Position numbers and translations under genes: made by a program. A stretch of DNA of 64,000 nt, from positions 22,760,525 through 22,824,524 of the forward strand of contig NW_020313005.1 of NCBI RefSeq assembly GCF_003265705.1. Reading direction: 5' to 3'. Below the pieces are notes generated by a model, which saw only the letters and a program-made list of their open reading frames with translations, had not been told where the DNA came from and searched no databases. Shown here one piece after another: positions 10,565 through 22,080 of the stretch (position 1 is its first letter; every line of letters starts with the position of its first letter). Origin of the DNA: Callorhinus ursinus. Taxonomy: Eukaryota > Chordata > Mammalia > Carnivora > Otariidae.

Positions 10565-11488
10565 GTAACCGGATCCTAATGGCCTGCACAGGAAACCTAC
10601 CGCCTGCCCTGGCAGCTTGCCTTTTTCACCTTTTTGAAGATTGCAAGTAAGATGTGTCTCAGACCCTGGAGTCAATTTGTGTGCAGCATGGGACCTGGGA
10701 TGAGGGAAGGGTGAGGTCATCACTGGAGCTGCCCACTCCTTGTCTTCTCTGTATGGCTCAAGTGGCTGGTAGACTGGCCGTTTGTGTTGCCCGACACCCC
10801 CAGACATTATTTGATATCCATTAGGTTTTGCTTGCCAGTAGGATTTTAGATGAGGTTTGCCCAAACCCAAGCGGCCTCCCGCACCTGACTCCCCATCAGA
10901 GCCCTTTGCTACTTTGTTACTAGCAAGGTGAGTTACCATCCGCCCAATCTGTCCATCCTCACACTGTCTGTCTTCCTGGGGGAGGGGGTGCGCAGTGGGG
11001 TGGGAGAGAGGGTAGGATTGTTCTGTCCATTTTATCAGTGCAGTGCCCCTGGCACGTGCCAGGTGACTTCTTGAGCATCTCGCGTCGGAGAAGAAATCTT
11101 TTTGCCTGAAGTTTGCAGATCTGAGGCTGCACGGGTCAGCGAGGAAACATAGAACTGCGCTATATGAGAAGCTGCTAAAAGTAATGGAGATTGATCTCCT
11201 CCCCACAGAAAAAGATGTTACACCCACGTGGTACAGGCTCTTGGCTCCGCTGCTTTCCTGGCCCCTCGGGTGGGCCAACTTGATCCCCGTTCTTCTTTCA
11301 CAAACACGAGCTCCGTTAGGATTTTGGGAATCCCTCGGTGGAAAGCTGAACCGGGGAGAGAGGAAATGGTGAGAATAGAAAAGAATCGAAACCTGTAGTG
11401 GTCTCCAGATGCGGGCCTCACAGTGTGTGTCTGGCCAGTAGACCGCCTCCTGGTCGCTGACGTGGAGCCAGCCATGGGGAGGCATCAC
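10553..11488 (-). other. Unusually long open frame (311 codons), no recognisable domain
   Basis: This is the longest open frame in the window. The translation is rich in Ser, Pro, Arg and Gly with no transmembrane segment, zinc-finger or repeat pattern I recognise, and no poly(A)-type trace of a processed pseudogene flanks it. GC content is moderately high here, which lengthens chance open frames. I consider it probably non-coding but mark it because its length is uncommon for random sequence. Confidence 0.15.
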
Positions 11489-11821
11489 TGAGACCTAGAG
11501 CCAGGTTTGCTGAGCTTCGCGTGCATTCCCCTCTGTCATCCTCCTAGCAACCCAGTAAAGCAGAACTGTCAACCCACCAGCCAGTGAAAGCTGCCAAGGC
11601 TAAGATTCCATGATTTGCCCACAGACTCAATGACATTGCCTCTTCCTCCTGGGGAGAGATGGGACCGCCATTCGGACACTTGCTTGCACGCCCCTGGTCC
11701 CTTGCTGCGCCTCTCTTCAGGAGGAATCCCCCTCACGCTGGTGCCCCCACAGCTGTGTGCCTGGCGGTGGGCTGCAGAACCCCTGGCCTGGCCTGTGGTC
11801 CTCCTTCTTCATGACTTGTAG
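11489..11821. other. Non-coding stretch with a splice-acceptor-like end
   Basis: Bases about 11795-11821 (CTGTGGTCCTCCTTCTTC, then ATGACTTGTAG) form a pyrimidine-rich tract followed by AG, immediately before the candidate exon. Nothing else was recognised. Confidence 0.4.
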
Positions 11822-11881
11822 GGCTTTCGATGAAGAGCTGATCAAAATGGAGGAAAAGAAGTCCCCGAAGACGGAAGCTGA
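11822..11881 (+). CDS. Candidate 60-nt internal exon, unknown protein
   Basis: A pyrimidine-rich acceptor ending CTTGTAG precedes it and GTAAGA, a near-consensus donor, follows it. Of the three forward frames only one is open. It gives one base, then AFDEELIKMEEKKSPKTEA, then two bases, so the exon is symmetric (both introns phase 2) and could be skipped without a frameshift. The peptide is charged and coiled-coil-like (Glu/Lys-rich), and the bases include coding-like CpGs (TTCGAT, CCGAAGACGG). It can be joined in frame to frame 3 of bases 1-40 directly, or to frame 2 through the candidate microexon at 10545. I do not recognise the protein. If the donor is ignored, a TAA stop follows one codon later, so it could also be a terminal exon. 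Confidence 0.4.
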
Positions 11882-14539
11882 GTAAGAATTCACGAAGCCC
11901 TGCCCTGTGGCCGGCGGGTGCTTGTTACTTCCCCAACCCAGCTCCAGTTTAGCCCCAACATTTCGAAAGCCAGATGCTGATTCCTTAACAAGAACACATC
12001 ACCACCTAACTTTCCTTTGGTGGATTAAAAAAAAAGAAGAAGAAGAAGAAGAAAACCCATTCTGCTGAGGGAGAGGTGAGCCTGGTGTTAGCTCCGCGCT
12101 GGAAGAACAGAGCTACTCTACACAAAAAGGCATTGCAGGACATCAAAACCGTCCTTTTTATCAAGTCTAGAAGTGTAAAAATGTCGGGAGACCACATGGT
12201 TCTGAAATGATTAATAACGGGCGTTAGGGAGAGAGAGAAAGGACTCTTGGACTGTGGGAGAGTCTGAATACCGTTCAGGCACGATTCTCCTCACTTCGGC
12301 TCCAGCAGCTCCATCTTGCCTGGTGTCAGAAATCATTTCTGAAGATGGCCTGTCTCTACCCAGGCCATACTCAGGATCGTAGTATTAGCTGAAGATAGGC
12401 ACTTAAGATAAACTAGCAAAATATAAAACTTCCTTGATGTTTTCAAAGCTCCTTTGGATTGAATCAGAGGAGTACAGAGGAAGAACGCAAGGCAGATAGA
12501 TCTCGGCGTGGAAGACATAAAATTCCTTCTTTTGATACCACAGTCTGAGCCTTTCAGCGGAACCCACAGCTCCTGTCTGCAGGTGCATTGTCAGCTGTCG
12601 CCAGGGCTCCGAATCCACGTGGGTGCCCCTTGTTCCGGGCGTGAGCTTTGCTTTGGGTTTTCTCTTCATCAAGCCAGGGCAGAGGCATTCACAGATAGAA
12701 ATCCATACTCTACAGGTGAAAACGACTGAATGCCGAGCTGATCAGACTGGGAGAAATACCATCCAGAAAACCTTATTCCTTCCCGCCCCTGTTCTCCTGC
12801 TAATAATAATAGGAAATCTGCATTTCCCTCCCATTATCAGCAGATATTCGTTGTCAAAGATCCTACCACTGAATTCTTGCCAAGGAAAGTGAAAGTATAT
12901 GTACTGCTGTGTTTTTTTCAGTTAAATTGTCTTCTTACGTTATTTTGTCTGCCTTAAATGTTTACGCAGTCAGGGCCGAGATGCTTCTGTCATTCCTACG
13001 GGCTCTTGCAGCCATATGAACTGAAAGAAATCTTTCCTAGTCAAAATAGGAATGCCCTTGGCACCAGGCCAGTTTACCCCTTTTTATGGAGTGTTCAGAG
13101 TATTTGAATGCTCATCTGGCCCCAATGGGTAGGGCATGGAGGTCACAACTTTCCTCGAAGTAAATATTGAGATGTTTTGAAACAACCGCTTAGTAAAGCC
13201 CTGTCCAGAGAAAGAAAAATAAAAGTATCTGGTGGGTGCATTTTGGCACAGGAATCACCTGCCTCCCCTCTACACCCCATCCCTCCCTGGCCTGGCCTCC
13301 TCTCCCTGTGAATACTGCTTATATTAACATGGGCTGTACAAGTGCTCTGGAGAGCAGCTTTTAACCAGAGGAGGTAAGCTGCCTCGAAGAGTTTTCATGT
13401 CACATTACTAGCTCAGGATGACGTGCACGGTGAGCATGGACTCAGGAATCACCATGGGTCCTGAGCACAGGAAACCAAACAGGTTGATAAGGCCAGGAAC
13501 ATGCAATTTGGAACAGGTTGGCTTTGCTGGTCTCTTGTTGATGTCACTGCTTTCTTCATGACCGAGAAGAACGGGAATCACTTGCTTCCTCATCCCACCT
13601 CAGGGGAGCCCAGGAAAGCAATGTGAGCATTTGTGCTGACAGGGAAGAATGTGGCCGAGAGCGGCCGTAGATTTTCTTCCACCGGCACTTTAGAATGTTT
13701 ATTTTAAAGTTAACACTGTACACCAGAGATGCTCATGTCCATAAAGGATGGATTTTCTGCTTGGCACGGTGAAGAGATTAAGAACGTATATGATAATGCA
13801 CGCCGAGAATTCTTGTTCTGTTTTTTTTTTTTTTTTAATCTTCAAGGTCAGTACAACCACAGACGTTGCTATTCACTTCGTTGCGAACTAGGATCTACTC
13901 GCTGCATACTGTCATTTTATTTTTCAATTCATAAAAAAAGATGTTCTCATCACTAGGCCTCTGGGCCTCTTTATTCAGCCCAGATCACCAATGGGAAGCC
14001 AAATGCAGGAACTGATGAACACAGCAGTGGAGAGGAGAGAGAGAGAGAGGTGGAGCCGGGGCCAGATTTGAAGACACCCCCAAGCCCCTGCTGGCTGCTC
14101 TATATGCCTTGTGCGTGTTCCCAGATGGATGACGTAGTGATAGAAGAGAAAGGGAGTGGAGCACAAGTGCCTGTGCTTGTCAGGCTAGTGAGGAGAGACG
14201 GATGGACAGATGGAAAGATGGAGCAAGCTGAGAGGTGTGTAGAGAGCAGACATGTTAGTCTCCTGGAGACCACAAGACCGTAGGGTTCCGAGCTCGAACT
14301 CTCCCTGATCCAGAAGGCACACTCCTGTACACAAGAAGGTTTTGAAGTTTCCATTCATCAGCTTGGCCATGACGATAGCCAATGTGCCAGGTTCCAGGGA
14401 CACAGGGGGCTCTGTCTTTGGATGGTTGTCTGTTTCTTTGACGGCGTCCCAGCACCTTCGGGAGAAAGAGCTCTCTTCTCCTCTGTTCTCACACACACCC
14501 TTCACCCCAGCCAAGCCCAGCTGCTGGCGTCTCTGAGTG
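11882..14539. other. Non-coding, presumed intronic, unique sequence
   Basis: Contains an A-rich/(AAG)n tract at 12027-12053 and T16 near 13820. No clear interspersed repeat and no convincing exon were seen. Confidence 0.5.
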
Positions 14540-14544
14540 TGATT

Positions 14545-14890
14545 TGCTCCCTCACACCTCCTGGCTTTCTTGCCTGTCCTTCCCTCTAGAAGGATCTCCG
14601 CTCTTTGCCATGTTGGCCTGGCTGACATCTACCCTGAGGATCAGCTCCCTTTGCCTCCTGGAGGAGGTTTCCTTACCTCTCTCCTCAATTTGAGTGCCCT
14701 CCTCCTTCCTCCCACAGCCCTCTGTGGAAACCCCCTAGTAGTGCTTGTAACAGTATATTAAAGTGGCTTTTTCCTATCTGCCTTCCTTTCTAGATCGTGA
14801 GCTTCTAGAAGGCAAGGGTTGGGTCCCGTGGATCTCCATGTGTGCAGTGCCTCTGTCCAGCTTGGACGCATGGCCGGCACGTGACCAGGG
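14545..14890 (+). repeat. L2-type LINE relic
   Basis: Matches the remembered L2 3' region in order: CTCCTGGCTTTCTTGCC, TCTTTGCC, then 'tctagatcgtgagcttctagaaggcaaggg', then the 'gtggatctccatgtgtgcagtgcc' segment that precedes the L2 tail. Highly diverged. Confidence 0.55.
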
Positions 14891-15039
14891 ATTCTTGATA
14901 GCCTCTACCTTCTGTGCCTGGCATTTCCCTTGCCAAGCTCTGAAAGTGCTTTATCAGAGAATACATTTACTGATCATTATTATTGCCTTCTGCAACCAGA
15001 GTACCTATGAGCACAAAGTAATCCTTGGGGAAAAGGTGA

Positions 15040-15245
15040 TAATAAATTAATCCTTCCTTGCATTTCTATGGCACTTTATGCTTTCCCAAACCCTTTCGCA
15101 TTTATTATGGGCGACTCTCCTCCCCACCTGGAAGAATAAGCGAAATGAGACCAAGTCATGTCAAGTGGCCTCTCTTAGGTCACACAGCTGGTAAGTGTGA
15201 AAGTTAAGACAAAAACCTCGGTTTTCCCAATCCAGGCCCTGTGGT
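15040..15245 (+). repeat. MIR-family SINE relic
   Basis: GCACTTTATGCTTTCCCAAACC, a short gap, then AAATGAGACCAAG and GGTCACACAGCTGGTAAGTG follow the order of a MIR consensus (core, then the 'gtcacacagctagtaagtg' tail). Confidence 0.6.
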
Positions 15246-16284
15246 CCTCCCAGCACCGCCCCCCTCCCGGTCTCCTCCCCCTGGGTTCCTGCCCCTGAAG
15301 AGCATAGGCTTAGAGGGTGCCTGGTGGAGTGGGACCCCGGGAGTGTTTCCTGCATCATCCCATGGGGTGTGATGGGGTGAGTATCTCCATCGAGAGGCAG
15401 AAGAGGAACTCAGGAGGAGCTCAGGCAGGGATGCAGGTGAAGTAACCATAGCTGGTTCTAACTTAGGCACAAATTCTCTCTCTTGTAAATGGGGCATACC
15501 AAAGAGAACATCATAGCTCCCCTATACTAAGGACCCCATCAGTACCTGTACTAGCCTGGAAGCTCCTTCCTGGGCAGCCTTTCACTGGGCACGTTGGCCA
15601 TGACCTTCCCCACGGTGCCTCTGCCATGAAGGGTCAGTTTGTCAGCCTGTCCATCTGTCAGCACTGTTGAGTGTCCAGAGCACCCTTCACAGCTCCTCAT
15701 CCTCATCCCAAGCCCGTGACACAGGCCCTGGACTGGAGGCCAAGAGGCCATTGCCCTGTCACATACCTGTGGCATGGCTCTGGGCATGGCCCCCAGAGGC
15801 TGAAGGGAATCAGGCTTTCCCTGCTAGCTGCCTCACGAAGTAGTTACCTCCTGAGCGGTACTTTGAAACGGTATGAAGGAAACATTACTACGACACACTC
15901 TGCAGAGATGAGGTATTTGTGCCATCTTCTGGTTCCATCTTTCCAGGTGTGTGGTGCTGGTGCCCAAGGACAGAAAAGAGCCACGTCTCGCCCATCTGCA
16001 GTCTGTTTTCAAGGCGAGATACTATGTGGCTTTCTGGGGGAGCAGGTGAGACCAGGCCACCTTTCTCAGCACCGTTCACCGAAAGAATGATGCTCAATGC
16101 CCCCAAGGCATCCCTTGTATTAATGAAAATTAAACTAGACTATGCATCTAAATTGGTGCTATCCTTGAGAGAAGAAAAAATAGTTATTTGTATTATTTTC
16201 TGGGTTCTGTGGTTCAGAAGAGAAACCCCAGCTGAGAAAGACGGGGTGGGGATGGTTTTCCTTCCCTGCGGCTCTTGTGGCCAC
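15246..16284. other. Non-coding unique sequence
   Basis: No gene, recognisable repeat or strong splice-site pair was found. Confidence 0.5.
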
Positions 16285-16700
16285 AAGACAAACTGCATGA
16301 CTTACAACAGCACAAATGTATTATAGCTCCGGTGTCCCAAGTCTAAAATGGGTCTCACTGGGCTGAAGCCAAAATTGGTACTTTCCGGAGGCTGTGGGAG
16401 AAAATTGGTGTCCTTGCCTCTTCTGGTTTCCAGTGGCCACCCACATTCCTTGGTTTGTGGCTCCTTCCTGGCATCACTGCAACCTCTGGCTTTGGTCATA
16501 CCTCCTACTGAGGCTGCCTCCACCCCTCTTAACACGGATTTTGGGATTACACCAGGCCACCCGCATAATCCAGGATAATCTCCCCATTTTAGGATCTCCT
16601 AACTTGATCACAGACGCAGTCCTTTTTGCCTTGTAAGGGAACATCTTCAAGGATTAGGACATGGACATCTTTCTGGGCTCATTATTCTGCCCATCACCGG
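16285..16700 (-). repeat. LTR relic, probably MLT1-like (ERVL-MaLR)
   Basis: Reading on the + strand, 'acttacaacagcacaaatgtatta', a 'ctggcatcactgcaacc' segment and 'ggattacaccaggcc' follow the reverse complement of the MLT1 LTR as remembered (the 'cttaaacaacagaaatttatt' end first). Strongly diverged, with no internal proviral sequence next to it. Confidence 0.45.
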
Positions 16701-16764
16701 AAGGAACCAAAGACAAAACGGAGCTGGGTGCCCGCCCCTTCCTTTCAGAACAATTGTAGCCATT

Positions 16765-16995
16765 CCTTTTTTTTTTTCTTTTTTGTTAACATATAATGTA
16801 TTATTTGTTTCAGGGATACAGGTCTGCGATTCAACAGTCTTGCACAATTCACAGCACTCACCATAGCACATACCCTCCCCAGTGTCCATCACCAGCCGCC
16901 CCATCCCTCCCACCCCCCACCACTCCAGCAGCCCTCAGTTCGTTTCCTGAGGTTAAGAGTCTCGTATGGTTTGTCTCCCTCTCTGGTTTCGTCTA
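16765..16995 (-). mobile_element. 5'-truncated L1, 3' end only
   Basis: A T-rich run (the poly(A) tail on the minus strand) is followed by GTTAACATATAATGTATT, TTGTTTCAGGG, 'tcaacagtcttgcacaattcacagc' and 'caccccccaccactccagc', the familiar 3' UTR of carnivoran L1 in minus orientation. About 230 bp remain. Confidence 0.85.
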
Positions 16996-18638
16996 GTTTC
17001 ATTGTTATCCTCCCTCTCTGTGAGAGAAATCTGTGCCTCAGTCTCCCTTTCTGTAAACCAAAATGATTTTTCTGCCCACTTATCTTTATAAAGCATTTTG
17101 GGTTTATCAAGTAAAAGGTGCTTAGGAAGAGATGGTTATTATGATATGATACTCTGACTTGGTATAAATTATGCTTACATTAATCAGTGGAGCTTCTACT
17201 AGATGCAACTATCATTGGGTCCCGTGGGGGAGAGATTGGGGGGAGCATCTATTAGATTCTGTAGTTAAACCTCACTAAATGATTCTTAACAGCAATTTAC
17301 TTTGGCTTCATTAGCATGGAGTATGGGAACTCTCCTTTAAAATACCATATAGCTCAGCCTCCTCCTGTCTTTGGAGTAATTGAAATGAAATAGAGATCAA
17401 CAACAACAACAATAGCGTAAGACAAAAGAAATAGGCGCTGTGTTTGTCTACATGTGATTTGCTGTAGGGTAGGAGGTTTACTGCCCGCACTTTGATTTGT
17501 CTCTTTTTGCCTCCATGCCTGGTTGAGTTTCTGGCTTTTGACCGGGGATCTGGCTAGAAAGGAGGCACAGGGGAGTGGATATAAACTGTGTGAACGTGGC
17601 AGTGAACATGCGGCTGCAGGCTCCAGGATGAGTTTGTGTGTCTTACCACGTGACAGAGTGAGGGAGAGCATCTATTATGATAGTATCGGGTACCACGTAG
17701 GATCATCTAGGTCATGAGATTCAGTTGATATAAGGCTTTATGAAGTCTTCCTCAGGTTAGAGGCTAAAGAAATTTGGAAGCTTAGCCCTTCTTTGCCCAC
17801 CCCACTACCAGATGCATCAGGATGTTGCAGGAGGCTTGAGGCAGTGAGGCCCCTTCCCTTGGTGTACGGGGAGGACCAGACTGACCGACCGTGTCGGACG
17901 CCAGTTCCAAGGCCTGCAGAAGCAGCAAAGTGTGAGGCCCCCAGACAGGCATCTGAGTCCATCCCCATCCCGCACTCACCCTGCCAGCTTCCCGGGGAGT
18001 CTGCCTTGGAAGCCCGGGAAGAACACAATCAGCAGACGATGATAGCATCTTTAAATAGATTTATAAAACGTTCAACCCTCGAAGAGCCTGTGTCCAGGAA
18101 AGGTTATGTTGCTGCTAAACAGTCCCAGGGAGAGCATCACAACCAGCTCTGGTCCTTGGGGCGCAGGGGAATTAAAGGAGAGAGACAAGCCCTGAGAATG
18201 ATTATAATCCCATTATGCAGAACTCCCCCTATTTATTTCTTCATATGGATGAATTTGTATATATTTGCATTTTGTTCTATCTGATAATATGCATAGAATT
18301 CAAATTGAAATGACTTGAATAGATTTGAATATTAATAAGGCGTTTAAAGGCTGCCATCCCTGGCAGAGTCCTTGCAAGGGAGCGTGTGGTGCAGAAGCTC
18401 AGAAATCTCCTCAGGCACCAGCACCACCAGGCATTGCCACCCAGGGCATTATAGGGGGGGCACCCTCTGGGGTGGAGATAGAGGCCTCCCCTACAGCTTC
18501 CAGGCACCAAGCCCGGAGCCTATATCACTAAAGGGGTGTGTTGAAAACAGACCCCCCCCCGCAAGTGTATGTGGCTTGAGGTCTTTTCAGACATACGGTT
18601 TTAACAGTGCCATAAAAGGCAAGATATTTTCCCATATT
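16996..18638. other. Non-coding unique sequence
   Basis: Contains a short (CAA)n at 17399-17411. An open frame of 163 codons on the + strand (17793-18284) has no recognisable features and is opposed by overlapping open frames on the minus strand. AT-rich, homeodomain-motif-like sequence lies at 18225-18350. Confidence 0.5.
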
Positions 18639-18869
18639 AAGAAAAGCCTAGGGTGCCTGGGTGGCTCAGTTGGTTAAGCGACTGCCTTCGGCTCAGGTCA
18701 TGACCCTGGAGTCCCGGGATCGAGTCCCGTATCGGGCTCCCTGCTCAGCAGGGAGTCTGCTTCTCCCTCTGACGCTCCCCCCCTCTCATGTACTCTCTCT
18801 CTCTCTCATTCTCACTCTCTCAAAATAAATAACAAATAAATCTTTAAAAAAAAAAAAAAGAAAAGCCTA
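18639..18869 (+). mobile_element. Can-SINE with perfect target-site duplication
   Basis: The body spans about 18651-18857, with the same head and tRNA-derived region as the copy at 7158 and an A13 end. AAGAAAAGCCTA occurs at 18639-18650 and again at 18858-18869, a perfect 12-bp duplication. Confidence 0.95.
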
Positions 18870-19049
18870 ATCGCCTTTGGGATTGGTTAGAAAGGTGCGG
18901 AGTCATGTTTCAGCCAGACAGGTACAGGTGTAGAAGATGCTGTGGACTGTCTTCTGTCTGGAGTCTTATAGCTCTAGTACACATCACACCTCCTGGTTTG
19001 TTTGTTTGTTTGTTTCACTTTTGATTAATCTTTAATATTTCACTTTAAT

Positions 19050-19280
19050 TTTCTTTTCTTTTTTTTAATTTTATTTTATTATGTTATGTTAATCACCATA
19101 GATTACATCATTAGTTTTTGATGTAGTGTTCCATGATTTGTTTGCGTATAACACCCAGTGCTCCATTCAATACGTGCCCTCTTTAATACCCATCACCAGG
19201 CTCACCCATCCCACCCCCAGAACCCTCAGTTTGTTTCTCAGAGCCCACAGTCTCTCATGGTTTGTCTCCCCCTCCAGTTT
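19050..19280 (-). mobile_element. 5'-truncated L1, 3' end only
   Basis: A T-rich start, then AATTTTATTTTATTATG, CATTAGTTTTTGATGTAG, GCGTATAACACCCAGTGCTC and the C-rich 'acccatcaccaggctcaccc' block, the same 3' UTR as the larger L1 at 48.8 kb. About 230 bp remain. Confidence 0.9.
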
Positions 19281-19974
19281 CCCAGGATCATGGCAATTAG
19301 TCAATATGTACTCAGTGGGCCTGAAGGCTGTCGGTCCTTCTTGAGGCTCTAATAAAGAAATCACTTGATGCTGGTCATTTCAGCCCCTCAGTATTAACAT
19401 GTATAACATGCCTCGGTCCTGGGCTAAACTCTAAGAATAAATAAGATAGAATGGCTTGTGAAAGACCCACTGGGGTTCAACTGGCCATTGTTTCCCCTTT
19501 TTATCAAGAGACTTGGGTAATAGCTCATCCTCTTAGGACCTCTTAGGTGGGCCTGTGGTGAGGCTTCAAATTACTTAGCCTCAAAATCTGTAGGCCCATC
19601 ATGTAAGAATAGCGTCTTGTAGGAATTTCAGTTGAGTTACCAGTTGTCCGAAGTGTAGAGCTCTAGATATACCATCATTCATTGCTCAAGTACTAGGGAT
19701 CAACATTTCTAAGTGATCCCCAATTGTTTTATCTTGTCCTAACTGAATCTTGGTTAGTTCCAAGTTTATGCTCCTCGCACCCATTCTAATGGGCAATTAC
19801 GGACCAAGTAACCATTAAAGTATACTTGTGAGTCATTTAGTTTCCTGCTGTATGAGGCTCTCATGTCCACTCATTGTCACTTCTAATTCAACAATCTGAG
19901 AACTAAACTCCTCATTTTATCCCCCATTGGAGGCCTAATCTCAGTCAGGGGTAGCCCCATATTCCCAATCCCTC
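19281..19974. other. Non-coding stretch, nothing recognised
   Basis: Moderately AT-rich. I see no exon, RNA gene or nameable repeat. Confidence 0.5.
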
Positions 19975-20755
19975 CTTCCGAAACCTGAGGCATCACCAGC
20001 CCTTCCCTCCTTACCCACATCCAACCAGTTCCATCATGACAAATTTCATCTGCATTTTCTCTTCTGTTGCCCTACTCATCCTCATCATTTTCTTCCCAAA
20101 TATTAGAGCATTCTCTTGAGTCCGTCACTTTTTTCTAGAGTCATCCTTTACCACTCTCCTTCACTACTTATATCTTCCTAGGTCACCTGTCAAATTCACT
20201 CCTCCACATCTCAGTCAGGTCCCCGGGGTTACCCTTGGTCTATAAACCAGGGCCCAAATGCCTCCAGCTGGCATCTCAGATCTGTCACCCCACATTTAAA
20301 GTACTCTATAATCTGGCACCAACTCTCTTTCCAGCATCATCTTCTCTCCATTATTCCTTGTTCTCAAGCTTTAGGGGAAAAAAAAAAAAGATATTCCCTG
20401 GATATACTGCACCTTCATGTCTTTGTTTATGCTGTTCCTTGGGCCTGGAATATTCTTTTCTCATCATTTATTGAAATACTCTTCATATTTCAAGGCTCGG
20501 CTCAAATGTCACCTCTTCCATGAAGTTATTTCCTGTTTCCAGCTCAGGGGTGCTCTTTTCTTTGTCCTCCTGTGGCCTGATATGTGTATTCTATTGTATC
20601 ATGTGTTCAGTCCTGGCCGGCCTGGTGTTTACTTGATACTGTATCAACTCAATTGCGAGTACCATAAGGAGAGAAGAAACTCTTAATGTTTTCCCAGTCT
20701 TTATACCATCTCATCATCTAGGACAGTGCTCAGCAAATGTTTAATGAGTAAATGA
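19975..20755 (+). repeat. Long L2 LINE relic including the 3' end
   Basis: Ordered L2 landmarks are present: CACTCCTCCACATCTCAG, TATAATCTGGCACCAACTC, 'tgctgttccttgggcctggaatattc', 'ctcggctcaaatgtcacctcttccatgaag' and finally 'gacagtgctcagcaaatgtttaatgag'. An A12 interruption lies near 20380. Confidence 0.75.
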
Positions 20756-20863
20756 AATGAATTTGCAGGAAAGTTTAGAATCACTTAGGGCATGTCCCAG
20801 GTCTCCGCAGCGTCCTGTGAATTCAGGCCCTGCCCTTCCAGCACCCAGCCATCTTGGAAAGAC

Positions 20864-21075
20864 ACTACCATTCATTAAGCAACTGCTATATATGCCAGGT
20901 ACTTCCTCATGATCATTTGATTCTCCAAAAGAACACTGCACAAAGATCCTTATTTCCATTTTGCAGGTGAGGAAATGGGAGTCTCACTGAGGTTGAGAAA
21001 TTTTGCCCCAGGTCACACCCCCAGTGGGTAATAGAGCCAAAGTGGAAGAGAGCTCAAGCCTCCTGACTCCCCCTC
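20864..21075 (+). repeat. MIR SINE relic
   Basis: CATTCATTAAGCAACTGCTATATATGCCAGGTAC, 'tccattttgcaggtgaggaaatggg' and 'ccaggtcacacccccagtgggtaatagagcc' follow the MIR consensus from core to tail. Confidence 0.8.
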
Positions 21076-21960
21076 TCGGGTTTTTGCCGGCACCACAAAG
21101 CCGCCTGGCGTCAGCCAGAGAGCAGCCAGACTCTCCGCTTCCCCAGACTCTGTGTCAGGCTTCAGTGCTCTGGGAGAATGAGTTTCCCTCCAATCAATCC
21201 TGGATGCAGTTATTATTTTATAGGGATGTTGTAAGTTGATAAGGTAGCTGTTATATGTTAATAGCTATTGTAATATTGTTCTTAAGGCCTATTACTTGTG
21301 CTAGTTTGTATTTTAATGTGTGCAAAGGTGATTACAACTTTAATATGAATGTTAAACAGATTAGCCGATTTATATGTAAAATAAATAAATAAAGGAAACT
21401 CATACTCTCATTTCTATTCATTCCTCTGTCCTTCTCTCTCTTCCTCCTCTGTCCAAAAACAGTTGTGGTCTGTGGAGCTTTGACAATGGAACAAAAAGGG
21501 AGTATTTTCTGCGTGATAAATAGTGGTTATAGATGGGTCTTTTGTTCCAGGTGAATTTGGACTTGATGTCCTTAATAGCTGCTTGTCTGAGACGATGTGT
21601 GCTTGACAGTGTTGGGAAGTTGTTTTGAGAGTTGTGCCTTTGCCATTCTCTCCCTTCAGTCTTGTCTCCCACCTCTGCTAAGCCCCTGTTGTTTTCTTGT
21701 GCCCACTGGAAAGTGTGCCAAACTTCCAGAAAGACAAGTGTATGCCTGCGCATCGTGTGTATCCAGGAGTGCAGGGCGTAGAAGGGGAGACAGATAAGAA
21801 CACAAACAATTGGAGTGCAAAAAGAAGGGGACCAAGGGAAGGTCTGCACACGGTTATTTCTGCGGGAGCAGACAGAGGGGTACTAACCTGCCTGGTGGGG
21901 AGAAAATGTCTTCCATTAAGCAGAGCTCCAAGGATGAGTTGAAGGTAGCTAAGAAAATGA

Positions 21961-21963
<3 letters not shown>
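21076..21963. other. Non-coding stretch
   Basis: Nothing nameable apart from a short AAATAAATAAATAAA stretch near 21380. Confidence 0.5.

Positions 21964-21991
<28 letters not shown>
21964..21991 (+). repeat. 28-base homopolymer of G
   Basis: Twenty-eight consecutive Gs, followed by AGGGG and CTTGGGGGGAGG. Such long G runs are rare in mammals, form G-quadruplexes and are error-prone in sequencing, so the exact length is uncertain. Confidence 0.9.
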
Positions 21992-21994
21992 AGG

Positions 21995-22080
21995 GGCTTG
22001 GGGGGAGGAAAAGGCATTCCAGGCAGAGGGAACGGCCTGTACTAAATCCTGGAAGCATGGAATGCAGCCCATTCAGGAAG
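21995..22080 (-). repeat. L2 relic fragment
   Basis: AAGGCATTCCAGGCAGAGGGAAC is the reverse complement of the L2 'ctgttccctctgcctggaatgcc' landmark. It is adjacent to the G run. Confidence 0.55.

Noticed and set aside
16285..16700. A provirus associated with the LTR relics
   Set aside because: Only solitary LTR-like sequence is seen here and at 37.1 kb and 43.5 kb. No internal gag/pol-like frames lie next to them.
17793..18284. 163-codon open frame as a possible gene
   Set aside because: No domain, no splice support, opposed by equally long minus-strand open frames in the same GC-rich patch.
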